Shown: positions 8,323 through 16,553 of the stretch, one piece after another
Position numbering within the stretch: the stretch's first letter is position 1
How the letters are laid out: each line of letters starts with the position of its first letter
Source: Byssochlamys sp. IMV 00236
Lineage: Eukaryota; Ascomycota; Eurotiomycetes; Eurotiales; Thermoascaceae
DNA: 20,959 nucleotides
Direction of reading: 5' to 3'
Assembly (NCBI GenBank): GCA_001931875.2
Contig: MSJH02000322.1
Span: 1 to 20,959 of the forward strand
Position numbers and translations under genes: made by a program
Notes under the pieces: model-generated
What the model was told of the DNA's origin: nothing
The model's input: the letters and a program-made list of their open reading frames with translations, nothing else
The model's database searches: none

Positions 8323-8397
8323 CTGTTGATTGTATATGAAGAAATGTTAGTTCACCATGTCATTGAACTCTATTCATTCCCTATTATTCTTTTTCAC
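8323..8397 (-). other. Candidate 5'-UTR intron of the eS7 gene
   Basis: On the minus strand, GTGAAA (donor at 8397) begins inside the end of the GT repeat. ACTAAC at 8346-8351 is an ideal branch site, and CAACAG ends at 8323, 6 nt before the start codon. The length would be 75 nt. The acceptor and branch are convincing, but the exact donor is uncertain because of the neighbouring GT repeat. Confidence 0.5.
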
Positions 8398-8424
8398 ACA
8401 CACACACACGCACACACACACACA
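8395..8424. repeat. CA dinucleotide microsatellite
   Basis: A 30-nt CA repeat with one G interruption at 8410, in the eS7 leader or promoter (GT on the transcribed minus strand). Confidence 0.9.
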
Positions 8425-8742
8425 ATTGGAGATTAGAATGAAGAATGACATTGTCGTGTTCATAATGTAGACACTTTTTTTTTTCACTCGAAAAGAAAAC
8501 ATGTCAAATCTGTCGATAAACAATCTAATCCATATCAAAATTCATTCATCCATTTAATCTGATCCATCATTTCATTCTTCATCCTAATCTCCCTCTCCTT
8601 TATTCTCTTTCTCTTCACTATGGATTATGATACATACGTGAAAAATAAAGGAAGGAATCTCAGCCTCACCTGGCTCACTGTTGGTTTTGTCAATCATTTC
8701 CCTTGTCCGGAAAGGCAAATAGCGGAGATTAAATATCTTTTT

Positions 8743-8754
8743 TTTATTTTTATT
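8743..8754 (-). terminator. Poly(A) signals of VPS54
   Basis: Two TTTATT motifs (AATAAA on the minus strand) 12-23 nt after the Vps54 stop codon. Confidence 0.55.
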
Positions 8755-8765
8755 TTTACAATGGG

Positions 8766-11700
8766 TTATTTTGTGCTTTCACAGCTTTTTGCATTCACTG
8801 CTTCTATAATCGTATCAGAAGGTGGGTCAACGTGCTGTAAGGATTCGAGACGATGTATAAAGAACTCAATGTCTTTCAAAAGCCTCTTTTTCCCCTTTTC
8901 TGTCTTTATGACAATATTGGATATCTCTTTTGAGAATTGAGTTGAAAAAGAATCAAACACTTGAGACATGATAAACTAGAATACATGTCAGCTATCAATT
9001 AATATTTACATTTTCTATTTACCTTCAATTCATCCACAGGCAAATATTTAGAGAGAACTTTGTGCAGTCGAATTGTTTCTGTCACCAAAGTTTCCATATA
9101 AGCATTTGCATTCTTTTCTATTTCCTCTTCTTCATCCCAATCAATAGACTGCATTGACTTTACGTGGGCATTAAAACGCTCGTTCATGATTGCCACTAGC
9201 TTTTTATGAATTTCACTTTGATGGTTCGAATAATCTTTCACAATGCGATCAAACTCTGAAACTAAATTATTGTTTTGTTCAATCAATGGATATATGCACT
9301 TGTTCAGTTTTGGGATAAGCACTATCATGACACCTATCGACTGCGAGGCTAATGCCAAGTGCTTTGCCGTAATGTTCTTTAACCCTGCTGACTGCATCGC
9401 TCCTGCTCCTAATATGACCTGACAGACTCTCGAATTGAACAGCTATATGAAAAAAAAGGTCAGCATACCATCCAATTTATAAAATGTCAAACAAAAACCT
9501 TGAGTAATTCGATCAGCTTTTGAACAATATCAATTGCAATGTTTTTCAAGTTATAAACACATTTGGTATAATCTTGAAACATTTTGAGTATAAGCAAAGT
9601 ACAACCAACCACATAAAAGCTCTGCCCGTCAATCATCAGATGCTTCTTACTGCTCTTTTCCTGCTTATCTTCACCGGCTTCATCCACCAAATGAGTCACG
9701 TTACCATCACAGAGTTGGCTGACGATCGTCTGGAATTCAAAGGGCACCTCGCTTACGGCCCATTGCTCATTTTCGATCAGTTGGGTCTCCTGTTTGACAC
9801 GTTCCATGTGGAAATGATCAACAAATGATCGCTGTTGGCTCATGATGAGATTGCGCAGACCACGACCGCTAGAGTACACCTCACACTGAGCCACAAACGT
9901 GTCGAGAACACGCGATAAACGATAAAAGTCTGTTGGATTCAATAGCGCGTTTTGTTCGTTTCTGGATACAATCAGCTTTCTGCATTGAGCTTGAGCGAGT
10001 TCTGCAACAGCAGAGACAACATCTGATGACTCCTGTTCGAGCTCAGGTGTCAGCTGTAGGGTGAACATGGTGTGGTAGGCAGATGCTCGAAGGATAGCTT
10101 GAATGAGGATCGAAAGGACGTTTAGTAGCATCTGAAAAAAGGAAACAAAGGGCATCGCTTTCAGCTGCCTTGTAAATCCCTGCTCGGATGCATCTGTAGT
10201 GCCACCTAGCGGATGTCGTTTCCTAACCATATCCTTGATCTCTACCAACAATCGCTCTTTGTAATTTTGAAGCGTCGACAACATCGTATCGGTGCGAATG
10301 AGGCCTTTGATGTTTCGCAAGAGCTTCTCGGACAGGTCGTTTTCGATAGTGTTCTCTTGTACATCCAACATGGTCAACTCTTTTTTTACACTATTCAAGT
10401 GAAATGAAAAATCAGATAGCAAAAGGCTCAAAAAGTCATGTTGCATCATGATGCTCACAGACTTTTGCATCTCGTCTAGCTCGCTTGAGAAATTTGCCAA
10501 TGACGTTATACCAACGAGTCCTTGTTCAGGATCATCAAGAGCGTCCTTTGTGGTCTGTATGAGATCAAGTGCTGCAAAGTAATCACCTTCAGTGAGTAAT
10601 GCTTGGATCGTAGGTTGCACTGTTCTTATGTTCTTTACGGCCATCGTAATGCTGTAAAGTTTCTCCAAGTTTCTCTTTCTGACTTGGAGCCGAATGACTT
10701 CTAGTCCATCTTTACATTCAGTATCCTGGATCCGTTTCATCTTTTGTCGAATGGCATGAATCTGAGATATACAATCCACAGTCTGTTGATGTAAGGCTTG
10801 TAGGTTTGACAATGCTTCAAAGAACGAAGAGGATCTGTTTTCAATTTCGCGCAAGAGGTGTATTTCAACTGTATCCAAGTAATAAGACAACTTCTCCTGC
10901 AGAATGGTCAGTACAGGCCCGCTATTGCTTTCGACAATGTTGGCACCTTCACAGACAGTGTCAAACACCTGAGGGTTCTCGAGAAGAAAATCGGGCTCGA
11001 AAAAGATGGACGGTACATTCTCGAGCATAGGCAGCTCTCGAGGTGGTGTCTTTGATACGTCGTCGTCCAACAGACTTTCACTCGACAATATATGTTGAGG
11101 AGGTAAACTGTAAGGATTTCTGCCTCGTTTTGAAATTGCCTGAGCCTGTCGTTCTTCTTCTTCTTCTTCTTGTTCTTGTATTGCTGCATTCAGTAACTTT
11201 CGGTTGTTGCTGTATCTTTCAAAGACAGGTCCAATATGGTTCAGGTAGGTTTCAAAATCGGTTGGTCTTATTCGAGGAATGGTCGCGTGTGCTACTGGAG
11301 GAATGTCTGCCTTGGTTGGCTTGTAGACGTCTTGAGAGCGTTTTGCGGGATCGTTCAGAACACCTTATTTATCTTTTTGTTTTAGTTTTTCCAATAAATT
11401 AGGGACGAATTCATGTGAATTGCTGTTGTTGAGAATTACCTGAGATTGCATTAAAGCCAATATCTTGAGTTGTCCAAGGCAAAACATTTTCGCTGATGGT
11501 ACTGAAGCTTGAATAGTTGGAGTGATGACGTGCATGATGCCCTGCTGTCAGTCTACTAAGAGTTCTGCCATATGAAGCTGCAGAGCGTATAGATGGAGGT
11601 CTGCTATTGTTGTTGTTGTTGTTGTTATATTCTTCGCGTGCATAGGGTCGCTCTCGAGCAAGTGGTCGGATGGTAGGTGCATTCGTGTTTACTGGAGAAG

Positions 11701-11788
11701 TTGATTGACTTGTATTGGCTGAAGTCGATGCTTTTTGAAATGTACTTTCTGAAGAAGCTTCTGAAGGCGGTGAAGCATTAGAGGGCAT
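8766..11788 (-). CDS. VPS54: GARP complex subunit Vps54
   Basis: Subunit of the GARP tether (Vps51-Vps54), which captures endosome-derived vesicles at the trans-Golgi. Minus-strand exons 11440-11788, 9499-11363, 9023-9442 and 8766-8975 join in frame to 947 residues (human 977). Residues 1-95 are Ser/Thr-rich and disordered, with seven Asn at 55-61. LPWTTQDIGFNAIS is the conserved pre-domain motif. The helical N-terminal region includes VPSIFFEPDF and LQEKLSYYLDTVE (around 230-280) and QPTIQALL with ALDLIQTTKDAL. The C-terminal Vps54 domain (about 640-880) includes ENEQW..EVPFEFQ, GQSFYVVG, ILGAGAMQSAGLKNITAKHLAL and EFDRIVKDYSNHQ. The third intron has a weak GTTTTT donor. If it is retained, translation stops within three codons at 9487. 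The gene is divergent from the Bye1-like gene. Confidence 0.93.
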
Positions 11789-12156
11789 CCCTTTCTCTCT
11801 CTCTCTGATTATTGTGTGTATTTAAGAAAAAAAGATCTATTGAAATACCGAAGGAAAGTCAATCTGAAACGTGTGTGTAAGTGTATCTGTGCCTTGTTTA
11901 ACCAATAATATCAGCCCATTACTATTTTCCCTATCTCTCTTCTTTATAAATAACCCAAGTAGGACTTCTAAAGGTAGAGGTTAAACTAAAAGAAAGCATC
12001 TAAAGAAAGACTATTCATTAAGGACTTTTTCAATAGACCACATTATTTTGATTACAACTGCAAAGCAAAATATATCCAATCATATTTCGTCATTTAAAAA
12101 ATTTCAAGTGAGAGAAAAAAAAAAAAAAGTTTTCTTTTTCTCTCTGCAAAGCAACT
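11789..12156. promoter_or_regulatory. Divergent promoter of VPS54 and the Bye1-like gene
   Basis: No gene is visible in these 368 bp between the two start codons. TTTATAAATA at 11943-11952 reads as a TATA-like element in both directions, about 155 bp from the Vps54 ATG and 205 bp from the other. A CTCT tract lies just upstream of Vps54, and an A-rich and T-rich leader (about 12115-12145) precedes the Bye1-like ATG. Confidence 0.5.
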
Positions 12157-14944
12157 ATGGATATTCACAACATTGACGACTTTTTAAATTTGCAGGATCA
12201 GAATGAGATAAACTTACTGTCAGCAGAAGGAATAGCCCCTATTCAACATAATGAATCTGAATGGCACTCAGTTACCAGCACGCCGTCGGATTCCTTTCCT
12301 ACAGCCAACAACATCTTATATGGTACAGAGGATTGTAATGATAATAACCATAATAGTAGTAATGAACCTAGTAATAATAATAGCAACAATTGGGGCTTTG
12401 AATTAGGCTTTAATTTTATGCATGACAACAATAACAATGTCGATGCTAATAATTTCATAACTCCTGATTCATTACTTAAACAACCTCAAATACAACAACA
12501 ACAACAGCAACAACCATCAGAACAGAGAGTGACACGTTCTCGTTCGATTACGCTCAACACAACCCCTACAGTCACATACAAAAAGAAAAAATCAAGAGCT
12601 AAAAAGCTTTACTGTATCTGTCAACAGCCATATAATGGTAAGCCTATGGTTCAATGTGATCGTTGTGAGGAATGGTAAGTTGTTTAGAAAATACTGCATG
12701 AAATCATATTAATGAGCTCTAGGTTTCATTGTGCTTGTGTTAGCTTTGATCCTGATGCAGAGGAAGAAGATATTGATTGGATATGTCAAAAATGTGAACA
12801 AGGTAAGCATTTATGCATGTATACACGTATACACACAAGTGCACATATGAGAGAAGGAATTATGTTTGTTATTCAATACATCCCCATGTTTTTATGTAAT
12901 CTTGATTTTTCTCCCTACTTCTCTTTTGTTGTTAAAAAGAGAAAGAGAGTGTGAGAAAAACAAAACTTCTTTTTATGGATGTGATAAACTACATTATAAG
13001 CTACATGGTTATGATATGTATATACACTATCAAAGAGAGAAAGAAAGGGCAGTCTATGCACATGTTCATTGTTGCCCCCTCTGTGTATGTGTGGTGTGTG
13101 GTGTAGTTGTGTGTGTTATGTATATATATATATATATATATTGTGTGTGTGTATGTGTGTATACATGTATATGTATGTACACAACAATCGTAATAAAATA
13201 CGGTATTAAACTCTTTATTTTCTCTATCTTCCTTTTCCCCAATTTCTATTTGAACTTATTAGAAACTCAACAAACACCAGCAAGTGACAACAACGACAAC
13301 AACGACAACAACGATGAAGTAGCGCCAAACGACAACACGCGTCAGACAAGATCAAGACAACAATCAACATGCTTATACAAAGGCTGTAACAATCATACGC
13401 GAGCTGATTCTTATTGCAGTGATGTGTGTGCCCGAAAAGACGAACAAGGAACACCAGCGGTACGTCGTAACACCAAGAAAAAGGAAACCCCACCGCCACC
13501 ACCACCACCTGAAGAAAGCGAAAAGGAAGAACCTCAAGAAAGTTCAACGCCCAATTCACCCAGTCAAATGACAGCAGACGAAAACCCAGTACGTCGAAAC
13601 GTGATCAAGAACATGACAGGCATCTTGAAGACAATTATGGAATCTGCAGTTCAAAAGGATCCCGAGTTGTTTAACGTCGGAGAGATTCCAGAAAGAGCAG
13701 AAAGTTTGGCTAGGTCAATTGAAAACACAATGCTCGAGCAACTGGGCGATACGAAAGGACGCCAGCGTACATGTGGTGAGCCTTACAAGAACAAGTTTCG
13801 ATCTCTGCTTCATAATTTGAAGGACAAGGCCAACCAGACTTTCCAGTTACGCGTAGTGGCAGGTGATCTAACCCCATTGGAACTCATCAAGATGTCATCG
13901 GAGGATATGGCAAATCCAGAACTCAGGTCCATGTCGGAAGTGCTTCGTCAAAAGAGTTTGAAGAATTCGATTCTAAAGATTGAAAATGTGCCTATTATCA
14001 AAAAGACACATAAAGGAGACATCATCATGATACCAAGCAAAGAAGAAAAGAACCAAGATGACTTTTACAAGGAGCCCCTGTTAGAGAATAAAAACAGTAG
14101 CAGTAACCAGCAGGAAATACCTGTGAGTGACACTGCAGATCACACAAGCACAAAGTCGGCTGAGCCCATGGATGATATATTGGCCCGAATTGGGGTTGCA
14201 AACCAGGAAGACCAAAGACGAGATCCTTCCAATTTAAATGCAGGTCATCGAGCAAAAAAGAGAAAAGTCACTGTGGATGTAGAAACATTGTTGGGTGAAG
14301 AGGAAGAAACTCCATTTGTGGTTGAAGAAGTGGATACAACTGAGCTCGAAAATCAAGAAGAATCCGATCAGAAAGATCAAACTGAAGAACCAGAAGCAAT
14401 GGAACAAGATGAAGAAGAAGGAGAGATACCTAGCATTTGGCAAGGAAAGGTAAACATGCCACAGGTAGCTGAATTTGAAGCATGTGCAAGGCAGGTGGGA
14501 GGAAGACAGCTGAATGCTGAAGAATGGAAGGAAGTTCTGTCACCTACCATGTGGATAGAAGGAAGAATCCCATCTGATCGAGTCACAAATTATATAACAC
14601 AGACACAATACTCAAGTAGTCGAGAGATTGTGCTGATTCAAGTAGAAGCACAGAATAGGCAGGCGGAGCCAAGTTTAAATGAAGGACAGGCACAAACATT
14701 ATTAAATTATCTTCAGACACGACAAAGATATGCAGTCGTGGGACATAACAAGACCAAGATTAAAGACTTTTATTTGATTCCGCTGCAAAAGGTGCAGCAA
14801 ATACCAGATTGGCTTTATGTTGTTAGAGTAGAGGAAACCAAAAGAGATGCAGATTTATTCTTGGGCGTTTTAGTACTTCAAAGAACCAAACAGCAACAAC
14901 AACAACAACAACAGCCTGTTTCATTTCATTATCCCTCTTACTAA
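12157..14944 (+). CDS. BYE1: Bye1/PHF3-DIDO-type transcription factor with PHD, TFIIS-like and SPOC domains
   Basis: Nuclear regulator of RNA polymerase II elongation. Family members bind H3K4me3 through the PHD finger, Pol II through the TFIIS-like domain, and phosphorylated CTD through SPOC. Exons 12157-12674, 12723-12802 and 13263-14944 join to 759 residues. Residues 1-150 are Asn/Gln-rich. The PHD finger (151-199) is complete C4HC3: C153, C155, C167, C170, H175, C178, C194, C197, with W173 and Y152 for an aromatic cage. A second Cys motif (C236, C241, C251, C255; YCSDVC) follows. The TFIIS central-type domain spans about 308-437, an SV40-like AKKRKV nuclear signal lies at 530-535, an acidic stretch follows, and SPOC spans about 590-744 before a terminal polyQ. 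The second intron is 460 nt. The order of domains is as in yeast Bye1. The orthology is firm, the binding specificities are inferred. Confidence 0.9.
12803..13262 (+). other. Outsized 460-nt intron with complementary ends
   Basis: GTAAGC to TTATTAG, right after the PHD finger. It is six to ten times longer than nearly all other introns here. It carries TG and TA repeats (13081-13180). Positions 12812-12837 can pair with 13154-13179 (20 Watson-Crick pairs, 4 wobble pairs, 2 mismatches), looping out about 316 nt. Retention would stop translation at 12954. Confidence 0.8.
13081..13180. repeat. TG/TA low-complexity tract
   Basis: Mixed TG repeats around a 22-nt TA repeat (about 13119-13141), entirely inside the long intron of the Bye1-like gene. 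Confidence 0.85.
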
Positions 14945-14955
14945 TTTATTGTGCC

Positions 14956-14961
14956 AATAAA
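14956..14961 (+). terminator. Poly(A) signal of the Bye1-like gene
   Basis: AATAAA 12 nt after the stop codon. Confidence 0.6.
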
Positions 14962-15362
14962 AAAAATTAGTGTAACTTTTTGTTGTCGCCATGTGGGGGT
15001 GCATGATGAGTGGATGTTGTGCAAAGAAAATAAAAAATAAAAATAAACAATTTCAAAAGTGGCAATGACAGTGGTCATAGTGACAGTTGCTATGGCAATG
15101 GCAAACAGGGGGGAAAGGAGGGCAGTAATGAAGTATAGAATTAATGAGATGCATGACTGTTTGCAACCAGTAAAGAATGAATGAAGGGATCTACAGACCA
15201 AGTTTGTTTACATGTGACGGGACTTGAGAAATGATGGTAACTCGGAAAGAGCGTAATGGATAAACTATAAATATTCTTTATTGTTAATTTCCTTTCTCTC
15301 TCTCCCCCCTTCTTTTTACTCCTTTTTTGTAATTCTTTATTTAGAAATAGATTGTCAATAGA

Positions 15363-15376
15363 TATATATATATAAA
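15363..15376 (+). promoter_or_regulatory. TATA box of the PH-domain gene
   Basis: An alternating TA run ending in TATAAA at 15371-15376, 89 nt upstream of the ATG, between two pyrimidine-rich tracts. Confidence 0.5.
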
Positions 15377-15464
15377 GACTATTTATCTCTTCTCTCTTTC
15401 TTCTATTTCTTTTTTTGAACCGTTTTTGTAAATATTATTTATGTATATTCCATAGACACAAACT

Positions 15465-16319
15465 ATGTTAGCCATTGCAAATACAAATACCCCCACAGTA
15501 AACAATTCAACACGTCTTGGTAAGTGATTAATATACATTTTCTTATTTAATTATTAATAATAATTTCTAGTTTCATTCTTTTTGAAAAAGAAAAAAAGTA
15601 GCTGGTCTCTACGCTCTTTTTCAAAAAATAAAAAAATATTTACTCATATAAGCACATCTGCATCATCCTTACCGATATCTACAACTCAAGATGAGGATTA
15701 TACCTTACCTCCAAGCTATGATGACAAATCTCATCCTTGGGCGTTTCAATTTCCAAAACTTATGACGAGCCGTGTCATTCACCCAAGAGAAGAAGAAGGC
15801 CGGGAAGAACTACCTGACTATGAATGCACAGTTGAAAAATTGGGCTCGGCTTATGTTAAATGCGAAATGACTGAACCTGGTGTTCGATCAACAAATAGAT
15901 CGTGGAGGTAAGAGCCAGACTCTTTTTAAGGTGAATGGTTTATAAATAGATAAGCATATAGGTTTCTGTATTTACAGGTCCGTGGTACAATGATACTAGG
16001 TTATAAACACAACCCCAAGCACGAAAGACGCACACAGCCTATCTGGACACATTCTATGCAAGGAGCGCAAATTACTGTGGCAACTGATTATATGAAGCAC
16101 CGGCATGTTCTGCGTTTGCAAATCGCCAATGGACCTCAATTATTGATCAAAACTCAAACAGACGCAGATAAAATGAATTGGATAGATACAATTGAAAGTT
16201 CAATCAACATAAGCACTGACATCGACTACAGAGATATGCCTCAATTTATCACTTTACGCGTTAGGCATCGTCGTCATCATCATAGAGATCGTCGCCCAAT
16301 GGAAGAAACACTGGTTTAA
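15465..16319 (+). CDS. PH-domain protein with a PPxY motif
   Basis: Exons 15465-15519, 15571-15907 and 15962-16319 join in frame to 249 residues. The N-terminus is short and basic (KKKKSSW, residues about 23-29), followed by a Ser-rich stretch and LPPSY (PPxY at 65-68), a motif that binds WW domains such as those of Rsp5/Nedd4 ligases. Residues about 106-211 form a pleckstrin homology domain. WRFLYLQVRGTMILGYK is the beta1-beta3 part, VLRLQIANGPQLLIKTQT the later strands, and W204 in MNWIDTI is the invariant Trp of the C-terminal helix. The tail is rich in His and Arg. The exact family is not recognised. A role as a membrane or lipid-binding adaptor is inferred from the fold alone. The downstream acceptor at 15978 is ruled out because it breaks the frame and would delete part of the fold. 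Confidence 0.82.
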
Positions 16320-16553
16320 AAGTCACGTGGACTGTAATAAGGAGCAGAAAAAAAAAACATTTGTATTTGATAGGGTGATTTTTCTCTCTTTTTTTTTGTT
16401 GTTCTCTCTCTCTCTTTTTTTGTTTTCTTTTAAAGAAAAAAAAAAGACAAAAGAAGAAAAAATAAACATTCTTTTTCTCTCTTTTTATCTTTCTTTCTGT
16501 TTTTTTATTGTAAACAGCCTCGGCTCTATTTATAACAATACCCAACTTACATT
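16320..16553. promoter_or_regulatory. Spacer between the PH-domain gene and MED15
   Basis: These 234 bp hold a TCACGTG (CACGTG E-box core) at 16322-16328, just after the PH stop codon, long T-rich and A-rich tracts, and an AATAAA at 16461-16466 that probably ends the PH transcript. The rest must hold the Med15 promoter. Confidence 0.5.
16461..16466 (+). terminator. Poly(A) signal of the PH-domain gene
   Basis: AATAAA about 140 nt after the stop codon and 88 nt before the Med15 ATG. Confidence 0.5.

Larger units (their letters stand above)
8317..8765. promoter_or_regulatory. eS7 promoter/leader and Vps54 3' region
   Basis: No gene is supported in these 449 bp. Reading on the minus strand toward eS7, they hold the Vps54 poly(A) signals, a purine-rich stretch, a GT repeat and a branch-site-like ACTAAC followed by a CAACAG acceptor just before the eS7 ATG. 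A plus-strand open frame starting at 8620 runs antisense into Vps54 and is not convincing. Confidence 0.5.
14945..15464. promoter_or_regulatory. 3' region of the Bye1-like gene and promoter of the PH-domain gene
   Basis: No gene is supported in these 520 bp. The poly(A) signal of the upstream gene lies at 14956-14961. An 86-codon minus-strand frame (14941-15201) has no recognisable family and no splice context. A pyrimidine tract (15290-15350) and a TATA box precede the PH-domain gene. Confidence 0.5.

Noticed and set aside
8620..8940. 106-codon plus-strand frame
   Set aside because: Antisense to the last Vps54 exon, which has a coherent family C-terminus. No known domain.
12866..14944. A single 692-codon gene starting at 12866
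   Set aside because: The first part is intron low-complexity sequence. The PHD finger encoded upstream joins exon 3 in frame with standard splice sites.
14941..15201. 86-codon minus-strand hydrophobic frame
   Set aside because: No recognisable family, no promoter or splice context, and it overlaps the end of the Bye1-like gene. Probably chance.
15962..15978. CAG acceptor at 15978 for the PH gene
   Set aside because: It breaks the frame. The TAG at 15961 gives the continuous PH core WRFLYLQVRGT.
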